This document shows positions 7,175-16,380 of a stretch of DNA of 64,000 nucleotides, one piece after another (the stretch's first letter is position 1; each line of letters starts with the position of its first letter). The notes beneath the pieces are model-generated. The model did not search any database. It worked only from the letters and a program-made list of their open reading frames with translations, and was not told where the DNA came from. The position numbers and the translations under genes were made by a program. Origin of the DNA: Cohnella nanjingensis (GTDB lineage: Bacteria > Bacillota > Bacilli > Paenibacillales > Paenibacillaceae); contig NZ_JACJVP010000001.1 in NCBI RefSeq assembly GCF_014212125.1, forward strand, positions 124,001 through 188,000, given 5' to 3'.

Positions 7175-10100
7175 ATGACTGTAACCGATTCGAAACCGTC
7201 ATTGCAAGAGGCGCTCCAGAAACGCATTCTCATCCTGGACGGCGCGATGGGCACGATGATTCAGGCGGCCGATTTGACAGCCGACGATTTTGGCGGGGAA
7301 GAGCTGGAGGGCTGCAACGAGATGCTCGTCCTGACGCGGCCGGACGTTATATATGGCATACATGCCGCGTATCTCGAAGCGGGGTCCGACATTATCGAGA
7401 CGAACACGTTCGGCTCCACCGCCGTCGTGCTGGCGGAGTACGACATCCCCGAGAAAGCGCGCGAGATCAATCTGGCGGCGGCCCGCCTGGCGCGCGAAGC
7501 ATGCGACCGCTATTCGACGCCGGAGAAGCCGCGCTTCGCGGCCGGAGCGCTCGGTCCGACGACCAAGACGCTGTCCGTCACGGGGGGCGTGACATTCGAT
7601 CAGCTCGTGACCGATTACCGGGAGCAGGTGCTCGCGCTCATCGAAGGCGGCGTCGATCTCATCCTGATCGAGACCTGCCAGGATACGCTGAACGTCAAAG
7701 CCGCGAGCATCGGCGTGCGTCAAGCGTTCGAACGGTCCGGCGTCACGCTGCCGATCATGATCAGCGGCACGATCGAGCCGATGGGCACGACGCTCGCGGG
7801 GCAGAATATCGAATCGTTCTACGTCTCGCTTGAGCATCTGAATCCGGTGTCGGTGGGCTTGAACTGCGCGACCGGTCCGGAATTCATGCGCGACCACATC
7901 CGCTCGCTGTCCGCGATCGCGAAGACGGCGGTCAGCTGCTACCCGAACGCGGGCCTTCCGGACGAGAACGGCAACTATCACGAATCGCCGGAATCGCTAG
8001 CGAAGAAACTTCGCGCCTTCGGCGAGCAAGGTTGGCTCAACGTGGCCGGCGGCTGCTGCGGAACGACGCCCGCGCATATCGCCGCGATGGCCGAGGCGCT
8101 CAAGGATATCGCTCCCCGCAAGCAGGCGGGGGAGCATCCGCCCGCCGTCTCCGGCATCGAGACGGTGTACATCGAGAGCGAGAACCGTCCCTACATGGTG
8201 GGGGAGCGGACGAATGTGCTCGGCTCGCGCAAGTTCAAGCGCCTGATCGCGGAAGGCAAATACGAGGAAGCTTCGGAGATCGCCCGCGCGCAGGTGAAGA
8301 GCGGCGCGCACGTGATCGACGTCTGCTTGCAGGATCCGGACCGCGACGAGACCGAGGACATGAAGCGGTTCCTCGACTTCGTGACGAAGAAGGTCAAGGC
8401 TCCGCTCATGATCGATACGACCGATCCCGCGGTAATCGACATGTCGCTGAAGTATATCCAGGGCAAGTCGCTCATCAACTCCATCAATCTGGAGGACGGC
8501 GAAGAGAAGTTCGAGAAGGTCGTGCCGATCCTGCACCGATACGGCGCGGCCGTCGTCGTCGGCACGATCGACGAGCGGGGGCAGGCGATCGCCCGCGAAG
8601 ACAAGCTGGCGGTCGCGATCCGCTCGCATGACTTGCTGGTGAACAAGTACGGCTTGCAGTCCGAAGATCTCATTTTCGACGCGCTCGTATTCCCCGTCGG
8701 CACCGGCGACGAGCAGTATATCGGATCGGCGAAAGAAACCATCGAAGGCATTCGCCTCATTAAAGAGGCGCTTCCGCAATGCCAGACGATACTCGGGGTA
8801 AGCAACATTTCCTTCGGCTTGCCCGAAGCGGGCCGCGAGGTGCTGAACTCGGTATTCCTGTACGAATGTACGAAGGCCGGCCTCGATTACGCGATCGTCA
8901 ACACGGAAAAGCTGGAGCGCTACGCCTCGATCCCCGAACACGAACGCAAGCTCGCCGAAGATCTGCTCTACCGGACGGACGACGCGACGCTCGCCGCGTT
9001 CGTGGCCGCGTTCCGGGACAAGAAAGTCGAGAAGAAGGTCAAAGCCCAAAATTTATCGCTCGAAGAACGCCTGGCCAGCTATGTCGTCGAGGGCAGCAAG
9101 GAAGGTTTGTTCGCCGATCTCGACGAGGCGCTCGCGAAGTACGCGCCGCTCGATATTATCAACGGGCCGCTCATGGCAGGCATGTCGGAGGTCGGGCGGC
9201 TGTTCAACAACAACGAGCTGATCGTCGCGGAGGTGCTGCAGAGCGCAGAGGTCATGAAGGCGTCCGTCGCGCATCTGGAGCCGCATATGGAGCGGGCGGA
9301 TTCCGCCGTCAAAGGCAAGATCATGCTCGCCACCGTCAAAGGGGACGTCCATGACATCGGCAAAAACCTGGTCGAGATCATCTTGTCGAACAACGGCTAC
9401 CACATCGTCAATCTGGGCATCAAGGTGCCTCCGGAACAGCTGATCGAAGCCTACCGGGCGGAGAAGCCGGATGCGATCGGATTGTCGGGGCTGCTCGTCA
9501 AATCGGCGCAGCAGATGGTGCTGACCGCGCAGGACTTGCGCAATGCCGGCATCGACGCCCCGATCCTCGTCGGCGGCGCGGCGCTGACGCGGAAGTTCAC
9601 GAAGACGCGGATCGCGCCCGAATACGAAGGGGTCGTTCTGTACGCCAAGGATGCCATGGACGGTCTGGACATCGCCAACCGCTTGAGCGATCCCGCGCAG
9701 CGCACCGAGATCGAGCGCGAGCATCGCGCCGCGCTCGCGACGCTCGTCGCCGAAGGCGAACGAAAGCCCGATCTGCCGGCGCCGTCGCGCGCCCGCCGGT
9801 CGAACGTCTCGCCGGACGCGCCCGTCTTCGCGCCGCCGGATTACGAGCGCCACGTCCTTCGCGACTATCCGCTCCCGCACGTGCTTCCTTACGTAAACTT
9901 GCAGATGCTGATGGGGCACCACTTGGGTCTCAAGGGCAATGTGGAGGAGCTGCTCAAATCCGGCGACGAACGCACGGTGCAGTTGAAGGCGACGATCGAC
10001 GACATCATGGCGGAGTCGCAGCGGAACGGTTGGATCAAGCCGCAGGCGATGTACCGGTTCTTCCCGGCGCAGTCGGACGGCAACGACATCCTGATCTACG

Positions 10101-10627
10101 ATCCGGACGACAAGACGACGGTGATCAAGCGGTTCTCGTTCCCGCGCCAAGCGGTCGAGCCGTTCCTCTGCCTGGCCGACTTCCTGAAGTCCGTTCAGAG
10201 CGGAATTATGGATACGGTAGGCTTCCTCGTCGTGACGGCCGGCAACGGCACCCGCGAGCAGGCGGAGAAGTGGAAGGAGAGCGGCGACTATCTGCGCTCC
10301 CATGCGCTGCTGGCGACCGCGCTCGAAGTCGCGGAAGGGATGGCGGAGCGCATCCACCAGATCATGCGGGACAACTGGGGCTTCCCCGATCCGGCGGACT
10401 TGACGATGAAGCAGCGCTTCGGCGCCCGCTATCAGGGCATTCGCGTGTCGTTCGGCTATCCGGCTTGTCCGGATCTCGAGGACCAAGGCCCGCTGTTCGA
10501 GCTCATGAAGCCGGAGGACATCGGCGTGCATCTGACCGAGGGCTTCATGATGGAACCGGAAGCATCCGTCTCGGCGATGGTATTCGCGCATCCGGAGGCG
10601 CAATACTTCAACGTCGAGAAAAGTTAA
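7175..10627 (+). CDS. metH: Cobalamin-dependent methionine synthase
   Basis: This 1150-aa, four-module enzyme transfers the methyl group of methyltetrahydrofolate to homocysteine through methylcobalamin. Module 1 (about 1-310) is the homocysteine domain with zinc ligands Cys231, Cys294 and Cys295. Module 2 (about 340-600) is the pterin-binding domain (GERTNVLGSRKFK). Module 3 (about 640-870) is the cobalamin domain with lower-ligand His726 in DVHDIGKN. Module 4 (about 900-1150) is the AdoMet reactivation domain (GYPACPD). No B12 or SAM riboswitch is visible in the 159-bp upstream gap. Two copies of a structured repeat, but no classical terminator, follow. Confidence 0.96.
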   Translation: MTVTDSKPSLQEALQKRILILDGAMGTMIQAADLTADDFGGEELEGCNEMLVLTRPDVIYGIHAAYLEAGSDIIETNTFGSTAVVLAEYDIPEKAREINLAAARLAREACDRYSTPEKPRFAAGALGPTTKTLSVTGGVTFDQLVTDYREQVLALIEGGVDLILIETCQDTLNVKAASIGVRQAFERSGVTLPIMISGTIEPMGTTLAGQNIESFYVSLEHLNPVSVGLNCATGPEFMRDHIRSLSAIAKTAVSCYPNAGLPDENGNYHESPESLAKKLRAFGEQGWLNVAGGCCGTTPAHIAAMAEALKDIAPRKQAGEHPPAVSGIETVYIESENRPYMVGERTNVLGSRKFKRLIAEGKYEEASEIARAQVKSGAHVIDVCLQDPDRDETEDMKRFLDFVTKKVKAPLMIDTTDPAVIDMSLKYIQGKSLINSINLEDGEEKFEKVVPILHRYGAAVVVGTIDERGQAIAREDKLAVAIRSHDLLVNKYGLQSEDLIFDALVFPVGTGDEQYIGSAKETIEGIRLIKEALPQCQTILGVSNISFGLPEAGREVLNSVFLYECTKAGLDYAIVNTEKLERYASIPEHERKLAEDLLYRTDDATLAAFVAAFRDKKVEKKVKAQNLSLEERLASYVVEGSKEGLFADLDEALAKYAPLDIINGPLMAGMSEVGRLFNNNELIVAEVLQSAEVMKASVAHLEPHMERADSAVKGKIMLATVKGDVHDIGKNLVEIILSNNGYHIVNLGIKVPPEQLIEAYRAEKPDAIGLSGLLVKSAQQMVLTAQDLRNAGIDAPILVGGAALTRKFTKTRIAPEYEGVVLYAKDAMDGLDIANRLSDPAQRTEIEREHRAALATLVAEGERKPDLPAPSRARRSNVSPDAPVFAPPDYERHVLRDYPLPHVLPYVNLQMLMGHHLGLKGNVEELLKSGDERTVQLKATIDDIMAESQRNGWIKPQAMYRFFPAQSDGNDILIYDPDDKTTVIKRFSFPRQAVEPFLCLADFLKSVQSGIMDTVGFLVVTAGNGTREQAEKWKESGDYLRSHALLATALEVAEGMAERIHQIMRDNWGFPDPADLTMKQRFGARYQGIRVSFGYPACPDLEDQGPLFELMKPEDIGVHLTEGFMMEPEASVSAMVFAHPEAQYFNVEKS

Positions 10628-10635
10628 GGACGCAA

Positions 10636-10735
10636 GTAAAAACGGCTTTGCCGTCTTCTCGGAAGAGGGCGACACGTTTTTATCGGCGGTCATACAGAAA
10701 TGGATTGGCGTGAAACTTATGAATTCTGTATGACC
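10636..10735 (+). repeat. Dispersed two-hairpin element, copy A
   Basis: First helix: AAAAACG pairs with CGTTTTT at the block ends, enclosing two small hairpins (CGGCtttGCCG and one capped by TCG). Second hairpin: GGTCATACAGAA (10688-10699) pairs perfectly with TTCTGTATGACC (10724-10735), around a loop containing GTGAAACTTAT. A second copy starts 102 bp downstream. The second stem differs in sequence in every copy of this window yet stays paired. It may be a structured RNA or a small non-autonomous mobile element. Confidence 0.8.
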
Positions 10736-10737
10736 AA

Positions 10738-10834
10738 GTAAAAACGGCTTTGCCGTCCTCAGAAGAGGGCGAGACGTTTTTATCGGAGACCATTTAGAAA
10801 TGGATAAGCATGAAACTTATAAATTCTAAATGGT
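10738..10834 (+). repeat. Dispersed two-hairpin element, copy B
   Basis: Same outer helix and inner hairpin (CGTCCTC-agaa-GAGGGCG) as copy A. The second stem is ACCATTTAGAA (10789-10799) with TTCTAAATGGT (10824-10834), around a loop with TGAAACTTATAAA. Compared with copy A several positions of the second stem change on both sides together. Confidence 0.8.
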
Positions 10835-10841
10835 TTAAAAA

Positions 10842-10893
10842 ACCCCTGCCTCGCGTTGGGCGGCTTCCGGGCCGACTATCGCGTGGCAGGGGT
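10842..10893 (-). terminator. Terminator of tlp
   Basis: On the minus strand a long hairpin (ACCCCTGCC paired with GGCAGGGGT, with extra CGCG pairing inside) is followed by TTTTTT. Confidence 0.75.
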
Positions 10894-10981
10894 ATTTGCG
10901 CTTGCGGGCGGTTCGCTCCGATCTCGAAGCCGTGAGGCTGCACCGTCCAAGGACGGCGAAGCCCGACACGAACGGCTCGGA

Positions 10982-11197
10982 TTAAGCGTTCGCCTCGTCC
11001 TCGATCTCGCTGCGTTGGGCGGAGATGCTCTCGCGTCTGCGTTCGTTTTTCTCGCGCAGCGTGCTCGATTCCTCCGGGCTTATTTCGTCTGCGTGCTCGT
11101 CCAGATATTCCTGGGATTCTTCCAGATTGCCGATCGTGTTCTGGACCGACTCCTGCAGCTTCTCCACATTGTCCGAACGATCGTCGGGTTTGGCCAT
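10982..11197 (-). CDS. tlp: Tlp, small acid-soluble spore protein
   Basis: The 71-aa protein matches the Tlp family of minor spore proteins: PDDRSDNVEKLQESVQNTI near the N-terminus and LREKNERRRESI later, a charged all-helical pattern. In Bacillus it is made in the forespore under SigG and lies in the spore core. An ideal ribosome site (AAGGAGG) precedes the ATG. Its presence shows that the organism sporulates. I could not assign a clear SigG promoter upstream. Confidence 0.92.
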   Translation of the reverse strand: MAKPDDRSDNVEKLQESVQNTIGNLEESQEYLDEHADEISPEESSTLREKNERRRESISAQRSEIEDEANA

Positions 11198-11825
11198 CTT
11201 GTCTTACCTCCTTCCGCGGGGGTGGGAAGCGGCTGGCTTCCGTCCAATAGCTTGGCAGATTCGCCCGGCTTCTATACCACCTCCGCAAGGGGGCGAACTA
11301 AGAGGAGAAGTCGACGATCGATTCCGCGAGCGGCCTGCGGGAATTCGGCTTTTCTGCGGCTTGCGCTCCTCGGGGACTCGCATTCCGGATGGCGGAGCTC
11401 CGCTACCTCCGGGAACAAAGCGAAATGCGTCATCCCGTATCCTCCCTCTCGCGAATCTATCTCCAGCATACCCTTCGGGGAAATATTTGCATCTTTTCCC
11501 GGGAAAGCGCAGGAAGCGACAGCCGGGGCGCCGTTTCGCCCGCCGACGAGGGTCGCTTTCGACCCGTTGCGGCGGGATGGGCAACCTTTCGACATAAATA
11601 TTCAGAAAATTATAAATACGGGATTTCGCAACCGATTCGCGCGATTTCCCGCCGCTCTGCCGTTGCTGGGCGAACATGTATTCTGTACAATGGAGAAAAA
11701 GGCGACGGGAGCGATACGAAGTGACCCGCCGGGTTTTTTCGGGCGTGCCAGGATCTCGATACCTTCGACCGCTGCCCGGAAAGCGAACGGATCATCGCTA
11801 ATCGTATTGGCAAGGGGGGAACCGC
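11198..11825. other. 628-bp stretch without a convincing gene; contains a candidate mrfA promoter
   Basis: No frame has both a ribosome site and a plausible protein. A promoter-like pair lies near the right end: TTGCTG at 11663-11668, 17-bp spacer, TACAAT at 11686-11691. Inside the spacer 11671-11684 reads CGAACATGTATTCT, which fits 12 of 14 positions of a degenerate Bacillus LexA box. The region between this promoter and the mrfA start (about 130 bp) shows only a weak hairpin. Confidence 0.45.
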
Positions 11826-14075
11826 GTGCGGAAGAAGAAGTCTTTACTTGAAATGATCGACGATTTGCGAACGAATGAAAATATCGTGAACTGGTACGAA
11901 ATGCCGCCTCAAGAAGCGAAGACACGGCCTATGCCCGAAAGCGTCGATCCGCGAATTCGGCAGGCTCTACATAAGCGCGGAATCTCTGAACTGTATACGC
12001 ACCAAGAAACGGCTTTTCGTACGGTAACGGCCAAAGAAAATATCGTAGCGGTGACGCCGACGGCTTCCGGAAAGACGCTGTGCTACAATCTGCCCGTACT
12101 CCAGGCCATCGCGCGGGACGATACCAGCCGGGCGCTGTACCTGTTTCCGACCAAAGCGCTGGCGCAAGACCAAAAGAGCGAACTGAACGAAATCATCGAC
12201 GAATTGGGCATCGACATCAAAAGCTACACGTACGACGGGGATACGTCGCCGGCGATCCGGCAAATCGTCAGACTGGCCGGACACATTGTCATCACCAATC
12301 CCGACATGCTGCATTCCGCGATTCTGCCCCATCATACGAAATGGGTGAGCCTTTTCGAAAATTTGAAGTTCATCGTCATCGACGAGCTGCACACCTACCG
12401 GGGGGTATTCGGCAGCCACGTCGCGAACGTCATTCGAAGGCTGAGACGGATATGCAAATTCTACGGCAGCGACCCGGTTTTCATCTGCACGTCGGCCACT
12501 ATCGCTAACCCGAAGGAGCTGGCCGAGCAGCTGACGGGCAGTCCCATGCGGCTGATCGACGACAACGGCGCGCCGCGAGGGCGCAAGCACTTCGTTTTCT
12601 ACAACCCGCCGATCGTCAACGTCCCGTTGAACATAAGGAAGAGCTCGACGATTGAGGTCAACAACTTGGCCAAAGAATTCCTGAAAAACAAAATTCAGAC
12701 GATCGTCTTTGCCCGAAGTCGCGTACGGGTCGAAATCATCCTCAGCCATATTCAGGAACTCGTTAAGAACGAGATCGGTTCGAAGTCGATCCGGGGCTAT
12801 CGGGGCGGCTACCTTCCGAAGCAGCGGCGGGAGATCGAACGGGGATTGCGCGAAGGCGAAATACTGGGCGTCGTCAGCACGAACGCGCTGGAGCTCGGGG
12901 TAGATATCGGGCAGCTGCAAGTGTGCGTCATGACCGGATATCCCGGCAGCATCGCCAGCACCTGGCAGCAGGCGGGCCGCGCCGGACGGCGTCACGGGGA
13001 AGCCCTCATCATCATGGTCGCTAGTTCGACTCCCATTGATCAATACATCGTTCAAAATCCGGAATACTTCTTTGACCGGACGCCGGAACATGCGAGAATC
13101 AATCCGGAGAATCTAATCATCCTGGTTGACCATATGCGTTGCGCGGCTTACGAACTGCCGTTCAAGACGACCGAGGCGTTCGGTCCGCTGGACGTCACGG
13201 ACATTCTGGAATACCTCCAGGAGGAACGCGTGCTGCACCGCCACGGCGAGACGTTCTACTGGGCCGCGCAGTCGTTCCCGGCGAGCGAGATCAGCCTAAG
13301 ATCGGCTTCGCAGGAGAACGTCGTGATCGTAGACCAGTCGGACGTCGCTGCCGTGAAGATCATCGGGGAGATGGACCGGTTTAGCGCGATGACCCTGTTG
13401 CACGACGAAGCGATCTATTTGCATGAGGGCGTCCAGTACCAGGTCGAGAAATTGGACTGGGATCACAAAAAAGCGTACGTTCGCGAAGTCGACGTGGAGT
13501 ACTACACCGACGCGAACTTGGCCGTGAACCTGAAAGTGCTGGAGATGGACCGGACGAAAGACAGCCGGCAAGCCGCTATCCATTTTGGCGACGTTTCGGT
13601 GAATATGATTCCTACGATTTTCAAGAAAATCAAATTGACCACGTTCGAAAATATCGGATCGGGGCCGATTCACCTGCCGGAAGAAGAACTGCACACGAGC
13701 GCTGCCTGGCTGGAATTGAAAGAGGTCGACCCGGAAATCGGAACGAAATCGCTGGAACAGCTGCTGCTGGGAATCGCGAACGTTTTGCAGCATATCGTGC
13801 CCGTCCTGGTGATGTGCGACAGGGGAGACGTGCATGTCACCCCGCAGATCAAGGCGGCCCAGACCGGGCTGCCCACGATTTTTATATACGACCATTATCC
13901 CGGCGGTATCGGATTGGCCGAAGACGTGTTCAAGAGGTTCGACGAAGTCAGAGACGCCGCCATCCATCTGATACGAAAATGCCCATGCAAGGATGGATGC
14001 CCGTCATGTATCGGAATGGAGATCGCAGGGATGAACGGGAAGCGCAAGAGCATTCAGCTATTGAACTTATTATAG
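11826..14075 (+). CDS. mrfA: MrfA, DEXH helicase of the mitomycin repair pathway (YprA)
   Basis: At 749 aa it has the same length as Bacillus MrfA and keeps its blocks in order: an N-terminal region with PTASGKTLCYN (Walker A), DELHTYRGVFG (DEXH-type box), TSATIANPKEL, then the second RecA lobe with AGRAGRRHGEA. The DUF1998-type C-terminus ends in a four-cysteine motif (CPCKDGCPSCIG). MrfA translocates 3'-5' on DNA and works with MrfB to excise mitomycin-type damage independently of UvrABC. The start is GTG 11826 after AAGGGGGG. Base composition is less GC-rich than its neighbours and similarity to the Bacillus protein is unusually high, which suggests recent acquisition. Confidence 0.93.
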   Translation: MRKKKSLLEMIDDLRTNENIVNWYEMPPQEAKTRPMPESVDPRIRQALHKRGISELYTHQETAFRTVTAKENIVAVTPTASGKTLCYNLPVLQAIARDDTSRALYLFPTKALAQDQKSELNEIIDELGIDIKSYTYDGDTSPAIRQIVRLAGHIVITNPDMLHSAILPHHTKWVSLFENLKFIVIDELHTYRGVFGSHVANVIRRLRRICKFYGSDPVFICTSATIANPKELAEQLTGSPMRLIDDNGAPRGRKHFVFYNPPIVNVPLNIRKSSTIEVNNLAKEFLKNKIQTIVFARSRVRVEIILSHIQELVKNEIGSKSIRGYRGGYLPKQRREIERGLREGEILGVVSTNALELGVDIGQLQVCVMTGYPGSIASTWQQAGRAGRRHGEALIIMVASSTPIDQYIVQNPEYFFDRTPEHARINPENLIILVDHMRCAAYELPFKTTEAFGPLDVTDILEYLQEERVLHRHGETFYWAAQSFPASEISLRSASQENVVIVDQSDVAAVKIIGEMDRFSAMTLLHDEAIYLHEGVQYQVEKLDWDHKKAYVREVDVEYYTDANLAVNLKVLEMDRTKDSRQAAIHFGDVSVNMIPTIFKKIKLTTFENIGSGPIHLPEEELHTSAAWLELKEVDPEIGTKSLEQLLLGIANVLQHIVPVLVMCDRGDVHVTPQIKAAQTGLPTIFIYDHYPGGIGLAEDVFKRFDEVRDAAIHLIRKCPCKDGCPSCIGMEIAGMNGKRKSIQLLNLL
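13973..14045 (+). repeat. 73-bp direct repeat, left copy (inside the mrfA 3' end)
   Basis: This stretch encodes the terminal cysteine motif of MrfA and recurs at 14631-14703 with 67 of 73 bases identical. The two copies enclose 585 bp that hold an unrelated small gene. Confidence 0.9.
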
Positions 14076-14207
14076 ATGATTCTCATGGCAGGTTCGTTGA
14101 GGAAGCGGTTGAAAAAGCCGACGCCGAACGGGATATTGTGACAAATGCCGGGCAAGTGCCATACAACTAATAGTCCATTGACTATTCGTTTTGTGGAGGA
14201 TGAAAAC

Positions 14208-14621
14208 ATGATTTCTTCATACGACAACCGACTTAAGCCATCTCATCCGATTCTTGCGGAGGCAAGACAAATTGCCCCGAATCAAATTATAATGACTTAT
14301 GATAAGCGGACCGATCTGGCATCTGCTACGAACGTTTCTAATTATTGGATCAGGAGCAATGTAGAGCAACCTATTCCCCCTGGTATGGCAACGGAAGGAA
14401 TGGATTGGGGACTTACGGAATTAAATGCGGTGCGTCCGGATTTTGCGAGGATTACGCCTATTGACCATTCGAATATGAGATTTGTCATGACCTTTAGGTT
14501 TAATGCGATATCGGGAATCATGCACGTGGTACTTCCTTGTTTCGTTAATTTAGAAGGAATGACAGGGTTTGACGGAGAAAATTGGGGTCCCTATAGCAGA
14601 AATATGTTTATCGGGATGTAA
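14208..14621 (+). CDS. Small hypothetical protein, possibly Ig-like fold, inserted between mrfA and mrfB
   Basis: A 137-aa protein from ATG 14208, 8 nt after GTGGAGG. It has no signal peptide or membrane segment. The sequence is rich in beta-strand patterns (NQIIMTYDKRTDLASATNVSNYWI, interrupted by loops, then FVMTFRFNAISGIMHVVL), resembling the SbsA-type Ig-like domains found on surface-layer and phage proteins. It ends in NWGPYSRNMFIGM. Codon use is clearly AT-richer than the flanking genes. It lies between two copies of a 73-bp repeat and interrupts what should be a tightly coupled mrfA-mrfB operon. Function unknown. Confidence 0.6.
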   Translation: MISSYDNRLKPSHPILAEARQIAPNQIIMTYDKRTDLASATNVSNYWIRSNVEQPIPPGMATEGMDWGLTELNAVRPDFARITPIDHSNMRFVMTFRFNAISGIMHVVLPCFVNLEGMTGFDGENWGPYSRNMFIGM

Positions 14622-14630
14622 AGCTAAGCT

Positions 14631-14843
14631 ACGAAAATGCCCAAGCAAGGATGGATGCCCGTCATGTATCGGAATGAAAATCACAGGAATGAAAGGGAAG
14701 CGCGTTCCCGAGCGGGCCGGCTCGTTCGGGGACGCGACTGCATAAGCGGACTTCCGGCGTGCGTCGACCTGTTTCAAGGAGTCGGCCTGCCGGACAAGGC
14801 TCCGGCGCTTGCGCTGCTGCGTTGCGCGGAGCACGAAGCATGA
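14631..14843 (+). pseudogene. Remnants of a second mrfA 3' end
   Basis: Bases 14631-14703 are the right copy of the 73-bp repeat; one motif cysteine codon is now Ser (CPS in place of CPC). In a different frame, bases 14704-14843 encode a native-looking MrfA tail (ISGLPACVDLFQGVGL, then DKAPALALLR). Its TGA overlaps the mrfB ATG as ATGA, the mark of a coupled operon. I infer that the resident mrfA ended here and was replaced by the Bacillus-like allele upstream. Confidence 0.65.
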
Positions 14844-16309
14844 GCGGCGGATTGCGCGACAAGCTGGAGCGGCTGCGCGCCCATGCGGCGTCCGTGAAGC
14901 AAGCCGAGGCGGCCGCGCGCGAAGCGGATACCGCGGCCCGGGCTGAGGCGGACGGGGGTGTGCGGGCCGCGGGTTCCGCCGATGAATCGCGGTCGATCGG
15001 CGCGGACGCGGCAGGCTCCGAGGTGCGGAACGGCATGACCCCTGCCGGCGAAGAGGGCACGGGACGACCCGCGTCCGCCTGCGGTCGAGGCGAGGACGCG
15101 TTCGCCGACCTCGGCGCGGAAGAGGTGCGCAACGATCACGGCGTCTTCCTGCTGCGCACGGCGGTCTATCCGCTCGAGCACCGGCACGGGCACTATTTGC
15201 TGGAACAGCTGCCGTCGTATGCGGCCAAGCTGAAGCCGGTAGCGGCGCGTCAGAACAAGGGGCGAACGGATCGGGAGGAAGCGGAGCCGGATGCGATCGA
15301 GACCGAGCGGCTGCTATTCCTCGATACGGAGACGACGGGCCTCGGCGTCGGCGCGGGCAACGTGCCGTTCATGGTCGGCATCGGCTATGCCGACCTGAAG
15401 GCGCGGCAATTCGTCGTCGAGCAGCTGCTCATTCGCCATCCCGGCGAGGAACGCGCGATGCTGGCCTATCTATTGACCCGTTTCGCCGGGCGCACCCATC
15501 TGGTCACCTACAACGGCCGGACGTTCGACTGGCCGGTGCTGGTGAACCGCTTCGTGCTGAACGGCTGGCGCCGCAGCGGGGCGGAGCCGGGCCATCTGGA
15601 CTTCCTGCATCCGTCGCGGGCGCTGTGGCGCAACACGCTGCCGTCATGCAAGCTGAGCCGCATCGAGGAAGACCGGCTCGGCATCAGCCGCGCGCACGAC
15701 GTGCCGGGCGCGCTGGCGCCGGAGCTGTACCTGAGGTACCTGAACGAAGGCGACGCGGAGCACCTGCGCGGCGTCTTTATCCATAACGAACGGGACGTGC
15801 TGACGCTCGTCACGCTCGCCATACACTTCGGCGGCCTGCTGGACGGGCGTCTCGGCGCCGAATGGGCGCTCCCCGAGGAGCCGGAAGAGCTGTACCGGAC
15901 GGCGTCGTGGCTCGATGCCAACGGCGGTCCCGATCATGCCGAGCGCCTGTTCGCGGCGCTGATCGCGCGGCGGGAGACGTCCGCCGAGCGCTGGCTGCTG
16001 CCGACGGCCGGGCGCTACAAGAGGCTGGGCCGCCTGGACGAAGCCGCGGCGCTCTGGCTGCGCGCCGCCGAAGCGGCCGAACGGAGCGTGCTGCCGTCGT
16101 TCGAGGCGCACGTGGAGCTGGCGATGCTGTACGAGCACCGCGTCAAGGACGCGGCGCTCGCGCTGCGCTACGCCGAGCGGGCGCTCGAGCTCGCCCATCG
16201 CAAGCCGCTATCGGCGCGCGATCCCGCGCGCGGACGCGCGGAGCGGGAAGGGCTGGCGCACCGGATCGAGCGGCTGCGGCGCAAGACGAATGCGCCGCTC
16301 GCGCGTTAA
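14840..16309 (+). CDS. mrfB: MrfB, DnaQ-like exonuclease of the mitomycin repair pathway (YprB)
   Basis: From ATG 14840 the protein has 489 aa. After a charged, low-complexity N-terminal stretch (about 1-90) comes a ribonuclease H-like exonuclease domain with LFLDTETTGLG (ExoI motif, Asp and Glu ligands), VTYNGRTFDWPVL (ExoII) and HNERDVLTL (ExoIII-like). The C-terminal 150 residues are tetratricopeptide-like helices (ERWLLPTAGRYKRLGRLDEA). MrfB is the 3'-5' nuclease partner of MrfA. The start overlaps the stop of the old mrfA tail, so it was once translationally coupled. Its GC content is far higher than that of the current mrfA. Confidence 0.9.
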   Translation: MSGGLRDKLERLRAHAASVKQAEAAAREADTAARAEADGGVRAAGSADESRSIGADAAGSEVRNGMTPAGEEGTGRPASACGRGEDAFADLGAEEVRNDHGVFLLRTAVYPLEHRHGHYLLEQLPSYAAKLKPVAARQNKGRTDREEAEPDAIETERLLFLDTETTGLGVGAGNVPFMVGIGYADLKARQFVVEQLLIRHPGEERAMLAYLLTRFAGRTHLVTYNGRTFDWPVLVNRFVLNGWRRSGAEPGHLDFLHPSRALWRNTLPSCKLSRIEEDRLGISRAHDVPGALAPELYLRYLNEGDAEHLRGVFIHNERDVLTLVTLAIHFGGLLDGRLGAEWALPEEPEELYRTASWLDANGGPDHAERLFAALIARRETSAERWLLPTAGRYKRLGRLDEAAALWLRAAEAAERSVLPSFEAHVELAMLYEHRVKDAALALRYAERALELAHRKPLSARDPARGRAEREGLAHRIERLRRKTNAPLAR

Positions 16310-16380
16310 AGCTTGCGGAACACGCGGCAAAAGGGTATTGTTGGGACATAAATTATACGCAACAAGGGGGAACGTATACC

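Noticed and set aside
10636..10834. The two repeat copies after metH as ordinary Rho-independent terminators
   Set aside because: The hairpins are not followed by T runs in the proper place, and related copies at 30001 and 51947 lie upstream of genes.
15862..16380. N-terminal extension of the HAD-IIA protein
   Set aside because: It overlaps the mrfB coding region, has arginine/alanine-rich frame-shadow composition, and a good GTG start with ribosome site exists at 16381.
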